Counted from the stretch's first letter, positions 13,421 through 26,963 are shown. The stretch: 64,000 nt of DNA from Atrina japonica (GCA_030159075.1 BROG01000071.1:807001-871000), one strand, 5' to 3'. A program made the numbers and translations. Notes: a model not told the origin generated them from the sequence alone.

Positions 13421-14715
13421 AAAAGGGGAAAACCTTATCATACCATATGTTTTTGTTAAAACTGATAAATAAAATATTGAAAACATGATACATATCAAAA
13501 CAAGAAATCCTTGTTCTCATTTACATGTGGTTTAATAACCATAATAGTCCAGTTTAACTTTTGATGATTAATAATAATCAGAGAGAAGTGTTTTGGGGCC
13601 CTGGATGAACGATCAGAAAATTGTTCACATTTTCCTACAAGAACAGTGAAAACACAAATGCCTTGGCAATGGAACATGACGGTTATCTGATTATAATCAA
13701 TAAATACCAATAAAATGTATAGAACAATAATAATACACTTAGAAGATATAATCTCTTTGTGTGTACGAATTAATTGCTCTCTAAGGGCAATTAACTCTGC
13801 AAGAATGCATGAATATCATAAAGGAACGAATTAACTTGTATGATCATTTTATATACAAAATAAAAACTATATGCAAAACATATTGTTTAACCTGCCACAT
13901 ATGATATCTCATATTTTCTTCACCTGAAGCACTGGAACATTGCAAATTATGCTGACAATTTTATGGTGGAACTTTCATTTTTATTAATTTCCAAGGGATA
14001 ATCAAATGATCATGCGAGCAGATAAGAACTTGAGCTTGTACAACTGTACCTTGAACAGCAGGGTTAAAATATCTGGCCAGTTGGTCCTCTGCATATCTAG
14101 GATTTCATATTATCACCAATCATATTTACGGTAACATTTCGAATGCTCATACCCTGTACATATAGCACATTTCAAATGAGGCTGGCAATTTCAAGTGCAA
14201 TTTCTGCATTTTTATGAAATTCAAAGGAGGAATCCGCTAAAACTACAGTTAAATACTTGTGACTGTATATTTTAACAACTTTCTGATCAACATTTACTGA
14301 ACCTATCAAGGACGTCAAATTTTTCATCACACACGGCTGTCAAGTTGTTGTTTCTATATTCAAATCCGTATTCGATCTATTAAGACTTTTTAGAAGAAGT
14401 AGCGAGTGTTACCTTAAAAATCACTCAGCATTAGTAGTGAAAGTCCTGGGAATGACATCTTAAACCAAAGTTCCTTGTATGGTGGAATGGTACTTTACAG
14501 AACCTTCTATCTACTGGCAGTCATATATTGAGTGTGTTATTCATCTACATGCTTGACGCAGATCCTTCTCAAAATTTAGTCTTTATTTGGAAGATATTTG
14601 CTTCCAATTTACTGCTCAGTTAGAGATCAAGGCAAAACTGTATCAACATTTACTTCAAAGTAACCATGTTAAAATTACCTTTCTGGAAGCCATCGAACAC
14701 TTAAAGGCTCATCCT
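13421..14715. other. Non-genic stretch
   Basis: No gene, array or mobile element recognised. Confidence 0.5.
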
Positions 14716-14830
14716 TACTTCTCATCTCACCTTATTGTCTCATCTCACCTTACTGTCTTATCTCACCTCACTGTCTCTGCTCACCTTACTGTCTCATCTC
14801 ACCGTACTGTCTCTGCTCACCCTTACTGTA
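14716..14830. repeat. Minisatellite, 18-bp unit, about 6 copies
   Basis: Units follow CTTACTGTCTCATCTCAC with TTA/TCA and CATCTC/TGCTC variants. Because 18 is a multiple of three, the array is open on the plus strand and yields a repetitive His-Leu-Thr-Val-Ser peptide that I do not take as a gene. Confidence 0.85.
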
Positions 14831-15523
14831 GCGGTGTTGTTAAGTTACATCACATACATGACCAATTGACATTACAAAGGTTTTTCAATAATCATGTTAA
14901 TTGCTGGTAAATACGGAAATATTCCGGATCCAATATGTTTTATGATGCAAAATACCTAGTAATGTTGTGTGATCACCTAGAATGTTTGCCTATTCGACAG
15001 TAATTAGATACATTTTTATTCATTTTCATTTTCAATGTGTTATTTAGTATAATTCAATAACATTATTATCATAACTCTACGAAGACTATATTAAAATAAA
15101 CATATGTGGGTATTTAAGGATGCAAAATCGGGAACAAGTGCTCCGGATCTGCAAATCTTTAGACGTAACACCATGTCTACAGGAAAGGTAATGTTCCTGA
15201 TAAATACATGGTAAATGAGGTGTGTGAAATAACTCCAGCGTCAACAACACCTGTATAATGTAATTATGAATGGCAGCCAGTCTACCAGACAGATAGTGAC
15301 AATTACCGTTACCACATCAGCTGGTAAAATCCAATATATATAAACAACACTTAATTATAGGAATTTATATTTACATTCAAGTACAGAAATGTCTGTCTAA
15401 TTCAAAATGTGTGCAGATTCTAATTACTTTTTACATGCTGCTACCCCTGTTTCTTTCATTAGACTACCACTTACAGCATTATGTTACGGCAGCATCACTA
15501 CTAAGCTCACACAACTAAGACTT

Positions 15524-15842
<319 letters not shown>

Positions 15843-17019
15843 TTTCCTCTTCTACCGCTCACACTAACCTACTTCTTCAACTAGCCCTCACACTAGCCTA
15901 ATACTAGTAGTCTACTACACACTAGTCTACTCTTTCCTACTTTAACTGCTGCTACCGCTACTGCTACCTTTATCGCTAACGTCATTGCTATTTCTACTAA
16001 AACTGTTGTGCTATTAATACTACCACCACTATCATTACTGTCACTACCACTAAAACAAATAAATCTACCAAACATCACTAAATACCACCCTTGCTGTTGC
16101 TACATTTAACACCATTGCTATTCTTTCAATATTACCACCAATACTATTACTAATTCTACCACCATCATCACTAATACCATTACTACCCCTAACACTAATA
16201 CACATGCTACAGTTTACTACCACTGGTACTATTTACTGATTTTACAATATTGACTTATGTGGAATTGCTCACCTATTTTCACCTGTGTCTTATATATTAA
16301 CGGGCAATTTCGTGATTTTATCAATATGGCGTATTTCAACTTAATGAATAAATCAAAGAGTGAAACCGACTTTAAACTAAATACGCTTTTCAAATATAGT
16401 TAAAACAAAGCTTTAACACATGTTATTTGTGTGGGAATCTCTGCTCATTAACTGTTTGATTTCAATCCAGATTTAGCAGACAGGTGATTCAATGGGATTG
16501 AGTTATTTCATATGGAATTACTGTCTAGATTTTGTAGTAACAAATGGTATTTCATTCACGATCGTGTGCATTCCCATTGTATTATACGTTATTTAATAAA
16601 CTTCTGTTCTGTGTATCTATTTTAAATATATATTTACGTAAGAGCGTCATGTGTGCTATGAATATGTGATATCACTAATGAAAAGGGATAAAAACTCATT
16701 TTACTTCAGGTAACTAATGCCATATGAACAAGGTGTGTAAATGACTAATAAAACCAGTGGACTGAAATAAAGTGAATAAAAGAAATGTCGAAAGACTCTA
16801 TATAAAAGTCACTTACAAATACATATAAGCTTACTTTGTAAGTAAACTACTTACAAATACCATTAAAAGTCAACTATATCTAGAATGGTTAAAAACAACG
16901 TAAATTGAATGAATGTTTTATTGAATGGATAATAAAATCTCAAGTCAATTAGAATAAAACAAATTAGAAATACAATAAGTATTACTATAGCAATATCAAA
17001 AATTTCAGATACCAAAGTA

Positions 17020-17118
17020 TAAATCAATAGAATGTCCAGGACATAGATACAAATCCGGTAAAAATGGAAAACACGGACCTCTGGAAACCAAGAGGTGGGA
17101 TCAGGTGCTATGGAGGAA
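17020..17118 (-). repeat. Dispersed repeat core, copy 5
   Basis: Inverted core: CAGATACCAAAGTATAAATC, GTCCAGGACATAGATACAAA, CACGGACCTCTGGAAACC, AGAGGTGGGATCAGGTGC. It forms the left border of a degenerate tandem array whose right border is copy 6. Confidence 0.75.
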
Positions 17119-17635
17119 ATAAAGGTTTTTACTGTAGTAAATGATGGCTTTACTGTTACAGTAGAAAACAAAGGTTTAACTATAGTAAGTGAAAGTTTTC
17201 ACTGAAGTAAATGGAAGTTTTTTTCTATTGTAAATAATTTTACAGAAGTAAATGAAAGGTTTAAAATCAATTGTAAATAAAAGTTATTGATATAGTAAAT
17301 GGAAGTTTTTCTTGTAGCAAGATTTTACTAAAGAAAATGAAAGTTTTGAAAATTGTAAATTAACTTTTTTACTGAGGTAAAAAATGTTTCTACTGTAATT
17401 AATCAAATGAAAGTTTTCGGTATAGTTATAAGTTATTTACTATAATAATTGTAAATGAAAGTTTGAAAATAGCAAATAACTTGAAATTTTCAGTATAGCA
17501 AATAAACGTTTTCACTATTGTTTAAAAAAAGTTTTAGTATAGCAAATGAAAGTTTTCACTATTGTAAATAAAAATTTTCAGTATAGCAAATGGAAGTTTT
17601 CAGTAAAGCAGATGAAAGTTTTAACGTTGTAATAT
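17119..17635. repeat. Degenerate tandem array of AAATGAAAGTTTTCACTRTAG-like units
   Basis: About 20 irregular units of 20 to 28 bases built on TGAAAGTTTT and TATAGTAAA/TATAGCAAA. A second block of the same units lies at 18125 to 18485. Flanking by inverted-orientation cores at both sides suggests a composite element with an internal tandem region. Confidence 0.75.
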
Positions 17636-17639
17636 AAAA

Positions 17640-17800
17640 AATCTCAGATACCAAAGTATAAATCTTTAGGATATCCAGGATATAGAGACAAATCCGGTAA
17701 AATGGATAAACACGGACCTCTGAAAACCAAGAGGTGCCATCGAGTAGTAAGCATCCTATGTCGACCGATCACACCCACCGTGAGTCCAAAGTCAAATCCA
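17640..17800 (-). repeat. Dispersed repeat core, copy 6
   Basis: Matches copies 5 and 8 and adds the outer part: GTAGTAAGCATCCTATGTCG, ACCGATCACACCCACCGTGA, the inverse of the left end at 40525. Confidence 0.75.
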
Positions 17801-18124
17801 AATAAAATACGTGAGGAACGAATCCTCGTCATAATTGTTACAGACGTCAACAACCGCCAACGGAAAGGCAACTCATCATTTCAGTAAGTGAAATAAAGTA
17901 ATCGCAAACAAGATTATTAAAACGACCGTAAAATTTGCAAAACGTTGACATCAAACACGGTTTTCGGTATCAAGGTATAAATAATTTGTCAGGGAGTAGT
18001 TTACATCTGTATATGAAATATTCATATGTTGAACACATCCTGGCATATCAAATCATTGTGTAATATAAACATCATATGCGGGTGAATGTGGGGTATTACT
18101 AATGCAGAAAATATTTCTTAAGTT

Positions 18125-18485
18125 AGCAGTTGAAAGTTATTAACACTGTAAAAAAAAGTCTTCATTATACCAAATGAAAATTAAATTTTTACTACTCATT
18201 TTTGTAAATATACTAAATCAAAGCTTTTAATATTGTAATTAAAAGTTTTCGGTGTAGAAAATGAAAAATTTTAATACAGAAAATAAATGTTTTAGTTTAG
18301 CAAATGAAAGTTATTTTTTACTCATGTAAATAACAGTTTTTTAGTATAGAAAAATGAATGTTTTTAACACAGGAAATAAAAGTTTCCATTGTAGTATATG
18401 AAAGTTTTTACTTCTGCCAATGAAAGCGTTAAGTGCAGCAAATGAAAGATTTTACTATTGTTATTGAAAGTTTTTTGATTGAAAA
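18125..18485. repeat. Second block of the degenerate AAATGAAAGTTTT array
   Basis: Same unit as 17119 to 17635, separated from it by core copy 6 and about 330 bases of unstructured sequence. Confidence 0.7.
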
Positions 18486-21270
18486 TCAAATTATAACTAT
18501 CATAGTATTATGTTATGGGGGTTAGTTCTATTGATTAACTTAAAGAATACCAAAACTTAAATCTTCAGTTTTCAAAACATATTCGGATAACATAGAGATA
18601 TATCGGACGTCAATGTACAAAATATTATTGTATCGTTTTATGAAAATAGTTTTGGAGTATATAGGTATTATATGAAAAAAATGGAATTCATTGTGACTGA
18701 ATTCAATATCCTGAGTTAATAGTTATATAATCTGTGTTCATAAGATCTGTTTAAAATAGTTGCTCAAATAAATGCAGCGGCATGATGTCGTTTGAATTTA
18801 TCTTAAAAAGAATGAACGAGACGGTTTAACAAAGCGAAAGTTTGATATTAATAGTACGAATAAAAATTAATTAATACTGGTTTTACAAGAAAACTTCGGG
18901 TTAGAGTACAGTCAAAATTTGGCATTATAAAGGCGTTGGCGATAGGTAGAGGGAAACTTTGTATGAAATTAATCAAGTTATAAGGAAAATAGTTTAAATA
19001 GACTTAAAATAATGATGGCGTAAACTGTAAAGCAAGGCGACGACTGAATTTAATATTTTCAGAAATCATTCGTTTAAAGTGAAAAAAAACTTTTTTCAAA
19101 GCTAGATTATCATTCATACAAAACTCCTTCAATATAATATACTTTGTCGCATTATCGTTTTCTCAATTTTTCATTTACCAAATTTAATTCATTGATATCG
19201 GTAAAATCACGGGCAAATTAAAAATGAGAGCATGTCGACAAAAGCAGGCTTGGGTCCTAAGGCTTATTGTACTTATTCCCTATCCCAGCTGAAACCTTTT
19301 ACTACTAAACTTTTACTACAGATAACTTTTTCACTAAATGTACAAAAAGACAAAAAATTACTTTTCTTGGTGGTTTTTTTTTTTTTTTTTTTTTTTAGGG
19401 AAGAATACCAATCATTCATCGCATTGTTCATTGTTTTAAAAATGTCATCCTTGAGTCAGACGCACGTGGGGATAAGGAGCGAAATCGTCTTGGGCACTTT
19501 TTAAAGCATGTAAACAATGTAAACCCCATCACAGAAGTCAAACTATGGACTCTTTTGTTACTGAATATTGTATTGTGCCGATGTATTAATATTCAAAACA
19601 TCAAGTTATTTGCATAGAAAAATTACGTTTACGCAAAATTAAAACGTTTGGGTCCTGTGGTTACAAACTAGGAAGGAATGCTGGTCGTTGGGTCGCAGTA
19701 CATTTAACCACTAAAACAATCACTTTCCTCTAACATGGTATTACTTGTATGGAGTAGAATTCCATCTATACAAAAACAAATTAAACGTGTCCTACATGGA
19801 TTATAAGGGCTTAAACAGATCCTTTTCGCAGTAAAAATTATTTAACGCTAAATTAGCTGCCTGACAGACTGGTGACCTCGCTGTTACAGGATTGAATGAC
19901 AACACATCTAATCTAGCGGAAGTAGCGAGTATGGTAAAAACATTATCGGAAAATGATTCGCTGTGCTTTCTATGTTCCGTTCTTTTACAAACAGCCTACC
20001 TGTGTTTTTCTCATTCTTGTAAAGACTTTGGGGCTTATCGAGAATGGGGTTATAATTTGATAATTTATATAACAATGATAAGTGATAAATTTCACTGACC
20101 AGTACAAAGAGTATTATCAAAATATTGTCTTGGTTCTCAGTTTTGGCAATATCACTCTCATGGATAATAATCGTACAGACAAATTGGAGATTATGTTTTT
20201 ATTCTTTTTTATTCTTTTTTTGTATATTTGTTGTTGTTGTTGTTGTTGTTTTCTTTTCTAAAGATGTATCATGTCATCATTCATTGAATTACTAGGGTTT
20301 TACCAAAAAGTGAGAACTCGCTATTTGGTAAAACGAGGGGCGGATCCAAGAATTGACAAAGAGGTTCTACAGTTGAAAAGATTTTTTTATTTATTTTTTT
20401 TTTTATATTATTATTTGTTTTTTCTTAGGGGGTGACAAGACGCCTTATGCGTGAAATGGTGCCTTCTGAGATATGAATTGGACATAATCGATGAAAAAAA
20501 ATTGCGATAATATAACATTGGGAAATTGTATACATTTTTATGGTTGCTGATTTCTGCCATTTCTCGTTGTTTCTAACTAATTATCTACGCTAAAACGCGA
20601 AAAAGGGGTAGTGTCCTTTTGTCTATAAGTCCGTCTAGCCCGTAATAATTGAGTTCTAATGTGACCTATCCCAGGGTGGTGTTCTCTTTCTATAAACCGG
20701 CTCAGTACGTAATAGCTGAGCTATAAAGTGACATTTTTTCTACCTCAGTTATAGTCCACAGAATAGGTCAAAATATGTGGCACTTCTGGTGACAACCTCA
20801 CATACATGTACAATTATTTGAAGAGATATTCAATAATAAGAACATTTCTGGCAGGAGTTTGCTATTCTTTAATTATATATACATATCTAAATTTTTATTG
20901 TATTCTTTGCTGCGAATGATTTTTATTAAGGACACATGTATAATTGTGCAGAAAAAATAGCTTAACTTCTCAAAAATAAAAAAAAAACATTTTTTAATAT
21001 TATTATTTTAGCTATCAGTATCTGGAAGATTTCAAGTAATGGACTAAAACTATAATTTACGTAAGTATTTAATTCAAATAAATCTGTTATCATATCTGAC
21101 ACAAATATTCTAATAGCATTCAATATGTCTTTCTGAAATATCGGTTCTGTCCGGTATGTTATTTTTCTATTACATCTTATGCAAATCACGTACCCCCAAC
21201 TTGTGTCTTCTAACCGTAACCTTGCAAATGGCGGATGAACCTCGGTTTGAAGCGACGCATGCGTTGACAT
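18486..21270. other. Non-genic stretch
   Basis: Contains a T run at 19374 to 19397, a (TTG)n run at about 20227 to 20250 and an isolated inverted pair of GGTTTTACCAAAAAGTGAGA / TTTGGTAAAACG near 20297 to 20335. No gene is seen. Confidence 0.55.
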
Positions 21271-21274
21271 GGAA

Positions 21275-21435
21275 GTCATGATATCGTAATATCGTCATAT
21301 CGTAATATTGTTATATCGTAATATCGTCATATCGTGATATCTTCATTTCGTAATATCGTCATTTCGTATCGTAATATCATCATCTCGTATCGTAATATCG
21401 TCATTTCATTTCGTAGTCCTGTCATTTCGTATTTC
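21275..21435. repeat. Short tandem repeat based on ATATCGTAATATCGTC
   Basis: About a dozen irregular 8 to 9-base half units (ATATCGTA, ATATCGTC, ATTTCGTA). Each half unit is partly self-complementary. Confidence 0.85.
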
Positions 21436-21931
21436 ATATGATGTCCCAAATCAGCCACCATAGGAGGAAGTGTCATTAATTATTTTCGCCGAGCGTAGCG
21501 AAAATTTGGGCTATTTATTTTTTTATTAATTTCCAACTTCTTATTGAAAAATATGTAAGCTTTATAAACATTTTTCCATCAGGATGCTTATCCCTTCCCG
21601 AATACTGAAAAAATATTGTGCAGTTCGTATTTAGTTGAATTTACTATACATACAGCGATACTTTGGCGCCCACCCTCTGTCCAACTTGATCCGTCACTGA
21701 AAACGCCTGGTAAATCAAAAGCTGAGAACACGATACATGCATGTATGTTTACGTCCCTGGGATAAAGATACAGAGATGAAATATCACAACAATAAAATAT
21801 ATATTATAAAATTCTTTATACGTCTATAAAAGGTTCCCGTTTATAAATTACCTGATAGAAACGGCAAAATTTTATTTTGGGGTAAAAATGATGGGGTTTC
21901 CGAAGTTTCACATCCTTCGTCTTAACTGGGT

Positions 21932-22176
21932 ATGGGTAGTGCAGTGGTTGGCGCACTCGCTTCTCATCAATGCGACCCGACTGATTCCATCCTTGGAATT
22001 GACATGGAAGTGTGCGAGATGGTATGGGGATGGTCAACTCGGACAAGTGGGTTTTCTCTGGAGACCCCGGTTTCCTCCTACAGCACCCCCTCCCCGCACT
22101 CTGACATTGGAACCAACGAGAGATATTTTAATATACAACTTGTTTGTTAATCGTTGTAAAATAAAGTTTAAACTTT
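21932..22176 (+). mobile_element. SINE with target duplication, second family
   Basis: The head ATGGGTAGTGCAGTGGTTGG plus CGCACTCGC resembles a tRNA A-box region. The body has AAGTGGGTTTTCTCTGGAGA and CCCCGGTTTCCTCCTACAGC, and the tail ends TTGTAAAATAAAGTTTAAAC. A perfect 10-base duplication TTAACTGGGT flanks it at 21922 to 21931 and 22177 to 22186. The B box is eroded. Confidence 0.85.
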
Positions 22177-22186
22177 TTAACTGGGT

Positions 22187-23235
22187 CCGTAATTTTCAGA
22201 ACCAAAATTCTATAAATGAAAATTTTTATGACAAATTGAAAAGAAAATAAAACCGTGAAAGAACACCCTTTATACAACATGATACAGTCGAATATAACAA
22301 ATTAGCAGCCTAAATAATGTAGCCCCGGAACACGAGACGAAAAAAGGTGATTAAAAAATATACAATCGAATAACATCAAATACGCCGTATTGCAGTGATA
22401 TTTTCTCAGTGTCCATATTGTACGTTTCAAGATTTACTCAAAATCACTTACAGGAAAAAGTACCTGTGATCTCATCATAACATAGTTTTAATTTCCCCCG
22501 GAGCTTTAAAGATAAGCAACTTTTCAAAAAGTGAATATGACCTTTGTATCTTCATCTCAAGTTAAAGAAATACAACGGAAGCCTTTGATGATTTAACATG
22601 CGTACTTGCCAAAACTAATGTCGTCTGCTTTTATCTAGTCAGTATGTAGTTATTTGATGTCCTTTCTGTCAATATTTTTGTCATTTAAACAGTTTTTCAT
22701 AACAACAGTTTGAATCAATTTCAAGCTAATGTTTTAGTCAAGTATTTCACCTCGATTTTTATGTAAACTGTTGTTTTTCGAAACTACATTAAAGTGTAAC
22801 TCAACTTAGCGAAGTCCGTACTACCTTTGTTAAGGGGACGACCATTTGATTCTGATATATTTTTATTAAATTTCCAACTTCTATATCTACAAAATACTAT
22901 TTAGCGAAATCTGACTCAAAGCTGATTAATGAGGTGGTCTCTATAAGGTTCTGACTGATTCAAATTAATTAAGAGGGACATCATGATCTTAATAATTAAT
23001 TGTGAAGTGGTCTCCTAAGACGTCTTTAGGCATGGTTCCAGTATAAGGTTTTAATAATTTTTTGTAAATTCTGGGCTTTTTATTTTATTTTAATTTACAC
23101 ATAGAGTAAATCCATAAGAGGATGGAAACCCTTTCATGATGGACTTTAATTTTAGGTAATAAAGTATAACATTAAAATTACACTGACTAGAGTAATTGTA
23201 TCTACTTGTTGTCATACGTAAGAGACTAAACATAA
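22187..23235. other. Non-genic stretch
   Basis: Nothing recognised beyond base composition. Confidence 0.5.
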
Positions 23236-23645
23236 AAAAATGGCGAGCGTAGCGAGCCGAAAAAAAATTAAGAATGACCCTTTTCCACGGTGCGGGTGAA
23301 AAATATGCGGTTGTGGGCGGGTATTGCAAGGGCGTAGGACAAAGGGGCACTTTTTGAAACTGGGGGGCACAAGTATGTTTGTGCTCCCCAATTCACTTTT
23401 TCTCACACAGCCACAATTTTTTTTATACTTTATTTTTTCAGAGCAGTACTTAAAATTCGTGAATAATTGATTTGGAATCCGTACGGGACCAAAATTTTCA
23501 CACCTCACTGCTGAAATCAATTACATTATATATACTCTTCCTTCCCTGACATTTCTGGAAATTTTCTTTTCCTCAGTTTGGATGAATATGAAAACTTATT
23601 TGTAAACTTGGCAAATTTTGCATTATCAATGAGAAAGTAAAAATT

Positions 23646-23670
<25 letters not shown>
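23236..23670. repeat. Dispersed repeat pair, copy 1, ending in an A run
   Basis: The part GGGGCACAAGTATGTTTGTG, then ACACAGCCACAATTTTTTT and TACTT..ATTTTT, matches 45487 to 45700. A 23-base A run at about 23648 to 23670 could be the 3' tail of a retroposed copy. The left part carries CGAGCGTAGCGAGCCG. Confidence 0.6.
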
Positions 23671-23676
<6 letters not shown>

Positions 23677-23869
23677 TACACAGAGACTGGTACAGCAGTA
23701 TATTACTTTGTAGTGACTATTGAAGGATTGTTCATACGTAAAGACAATTTTGAACATAAAAGAAAATATGGTATACGAGTTAATTTTTTTGAAATATTTT
23801 GCGATTACTGCCGATTTAAAAATTTTACAGAATACACTAGAAAGCCCTTCATACCTTTCCACATTTTGT

Positions 23870-24895
23870 TTCAGTAAATCAAAGGGCTCCAAAAATATTT
23901 ACAACATGAAAAAATAATGCGAGCCTACAGGAATAAAAAGATGGAAAGAAATAGTTCAAATAGACAAAGAAAACAGGGCGAAAATTTTTTTACCTCAACA
24001 AAAAATAAAAAGTTTCAATGGTTTCAATTCAGAGTAGTGCATAAATATACACAACAAATTAAGTTTGATAAAGATGTAAGTCCACTTTGTAATTTTTGTG
24101 AAACTGAGACAATTATCCACACAATGTCAAGAAGTTTTCTTGAATAATTTCAAATCCCTACAGCTTCTCAATTCCATTTTTAATAAACTATTTATTTTTT
24201 GGTTTACATGTACTTCAGATGACAATAATAATTACGTGATATAAACAAATAATGAAATTTTTTTTGATTATAAAACAGTATATTTATAAAACTAGATGTT
24301 GGTGTAAACCATTAAATATTCGAGCTCTTATTCATGTAATCTATGACTATTATCAAGTAGAGTTTTGTATTGCTAACTCAAATTGTAAGAGCTCGGAAAA
24401 ATTTACCCTTTAACTTCAAATCAAGTACTAATATCATTATATTGATATTGTTCCTTCCTGTTGCTTGAGGACTTCACAACTTTCGTTAAATAAATTTGAT
24501 TGTTTTCCATCATGTATAAGGAACTGAGTTTGATGCATATAGGAAAACAAACAAATTATTTTGTTTAAATATACAGTTGATATGTTTTTTCAAATTTCTA
24601 TACTGAATTAACACAAATATCTCAATAGCAACCAATGTATACCTTCTAATGTTGAATGCTCTCTTACAACTTTTTTATTCTTCCATATCTCTCATGTGAA
24701 ATGTTAGGGTTTGTAGGTATGTGGAGCGGCTTTTCTTCTTGTTTCCCACTCTTTTCCTCTTTCTCAGTATGAGTGAGCCCTTGTTTGTGAGGTATGAATG
24801 GAAGGCTATTATCAACATACCCCCTAGCCAGGTGGGTCTGTAGGAGTTATGTCAAAAAGGCTATACAAAGCTGAATAAAGTTAAAAATAAAAAAA
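23870..24895 (+). pseudogene. LINE 3' end: decayed C-terminus of a reverse-transcriptase polyprotein plus 3' UTR
   Basis: Reading across frames gives the usual C-terminal landmarks of an animal LINE ORF2: KGSKNIYN near 23881, FQFRVVHKY near 24027, the zinc-binding string PLCNFCETETIIH near 24082 to 24120, and KQYIYKTRCWCKPLNIR with IYDYYQVEFCIANSN at about 24273 to 24390. Frameshifts and stops separate these blocks, so no protein is made. After the last block (stop near 24412) comes a UTR ending in AATAAAGTTAAAAATAAAA. The 5' part, including the polymerase domain, is absent, as in ordinary 5'-truncated LINE insertions. The clade could be L1/Tx1-like; I am not certain. Confidence 0.75.
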
Positions 24896-24959
24896 TTTTT
24901 GCATTATATCAAAATGTAAGTTATATCTTACCAATTATCATTACATGTATGCATGCAGG

Positions 24960-25825
24960 TAAGCGGCCATGGGTGCCCCCTCCCCATGCTTTCTCGCATA
25001 CATTTTTTAAATACATTATCAACACGTCTGGAATCCAGAAAAAAGGCTTCCCGGAACTTTTAAAAATAAATAATTTTCGGGACTCCCTCATCATGCTCTG
25101 TATGCATTAGTGTTCGCTGAAATTCAATTTATTTTTTATAAATGATATGCATGTCAATTTAATGCAATATTTAGCCGGAATAAAAACGAGTCGCAATGTG
25201 ATGATTAACTCTCTGGGTAGCTTCCAGACACAAAAATCGCCATTTCCCCGTCGTCAAGGGTATATATCAATGATATTTTTAACGATAAAGAGGTCATTAT
25301 TCAATGTCTGGAGGATACAAGGCCAAAATTCTGTCCCGATTTTAGTAACTTTTTTTTGCTGATCGTACTGACACGTCTCTTGTGTGTCCTTCTGTTATAT
25401 CAATGTATGTCAGGTTGCTGTCAGTAAAATGACTATTTATTTCAACAAAAAATTGAACATATGTCATAGGACACTACCTTCTTTTGAGAAGGATAATCAA
25501 AGTGGTTTATTAGCGGATTGCTATGCGTATTTTCGCGTCTGGATGCAAAAAAAGGATTTTAAATTATAAAAAAAAAAATATCTGAAAGATGCATAAAACC
25601 CTACCCCGAATGAAATATTGCCTCACAATTAATTCAACACTTACAAATATGTGCAGTGATGAGGGAGAGAGTGCCGCTTAAAGACAAATTTCCAAAAATT
25701 TCGAGCCTCGCTCCGCTCGCCCACTTTAATTCAATTTTACTCCAACTTGAAATCATCACTCTACTATTGATGAGGTTGTGCCCGGCCCCCTCGGCCACAC
25801 TTTTCTAGAACCAGCTACGCCACTG
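24960..25825. mobile_element. Non-autonomous hAT-like element, copy A
   Basis: Shares with copies B (26030) and C (42563) the strings ACACGTCTGGAATCCAGA, GTCGCAATGTGATGATTAAC, ACTCTCTGGG, GAGAAGGATAATCAA and AAATATGTGCAGTGATGAGG. The right end CAGCTACGCCACTG is the inverse of the CAGTGGCGTAGCT start of copy C. The left end is blurred. No transposase remains. Confidence 0.7.
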
Positions 25826-26029
25826 TATTGTGATATTCCTGAAAATGTCTCCGTTTTTAAAACTATTTTATATGAAAACATTTTTTTATAAATCCCGCAC
25901 CCGCGAGTGGAAACGGATACAAAGAAATATGAAGGATCGATTTTTTTTTTCGCGTTCGCACCCGCAACGTGGAAAAGCAGCTTTAGACTTGCTTACCATA
26001 ATCAAAGACAATAAAACAGTTACTACTCA

Positions 26030-26963
26030 TAGCCGGCGTAGGAACTGGGGAGGCTAGGGGCAGACTCCTCCATTTTTTTTTTATATATTTTTTTATATAT
26101 TACCAACAAGTCTGGAATCCAGAGCTTTTCAAAATCAAAAATCTTCTTTATTCCCTCATCATGCTTATGCATTTGTGTTTGCTGAAACTCGATTTATTTT
26201 GGGTAAATGATTAGTCTATAAATTTAATACAATATTTGACCAGGATAAAAACGCAAAGTCGCAATGTGATCATCAACTCCCTGGGCTTTTAAATTTGAAT
26301 ATTTCTAGGAAGCATACCCTGGACCACGGGGAAATGGTAATTTTTTTGCCTGGAAGCTAGAGAATAGGCCTACCTTATCGGGCTTCAGAATTAATCTATT
26401 AACGAAATATCGTAAACGATAAATGAGGTCATAATCAAATGTCTGGGGGATACTTGGTCGAAATTCAACTCCGATTTTAAGTAAATTTTTTGCTTTGCTG
26501 ATCCAACCTTCTTTGGAGAAGGATAATCAATGTAATTTATTTGCAGATTTCTAGACTATTTTCGCGTTTGGATGCAGAAAAATGCGTCTACGGGATTCCA
26601 TTTTTCAATAATTATCGGAAAGATGTGTAAAACCCGACCCCTTACTTAAAATATTTCCTCACAATTAATCCAACACTTAGAACTATTCGCAGTGCTCAGT
26701 GAGAGTGTGCTCCTTAAAATTGATAAAATAGGTGTAAAAGCTTTTTAAAAAATTTATATAAAAAAGTCTGAAAAAATTCTCGCCTCGCTCCGCGAACATT
26801 TCTTTGATTTCAACCCCTCCATCTTAATTCCTCGCCCTGCTTAAAACTGATGAGGTATACGTACATGTTTGCATTGCATAAAGTTGGGAAAGTATGTTAT
26901 ACTTTCATGTCACCAACCTCAAAACCACCCACGTCTCTTGAAAAAGTTCTAGATCCACCACTG
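26030..26963. mobile_element. Non-autonomous hAT-like element, copy B
   Basis: Same orientation as copy A and only about 200 bp from it. The right end AGATCCACCACTG and left end AGCCGGCGTAGGAACTGG are diverged termini. It holds an intact middle part (GGGCTTTTAAATTTGAATAT to TAAGTAAATTTTTTGC) also found in copy C at 43590 to 43800. Confidence 0.7.

Noticed and set aside
14587..14910. 107-codon plus frame with a Ser-His-Leu-Thr-Val repeat
   Set aside because: Half of it is the 18-bp minisatellite and the rest has no domain or splice context.
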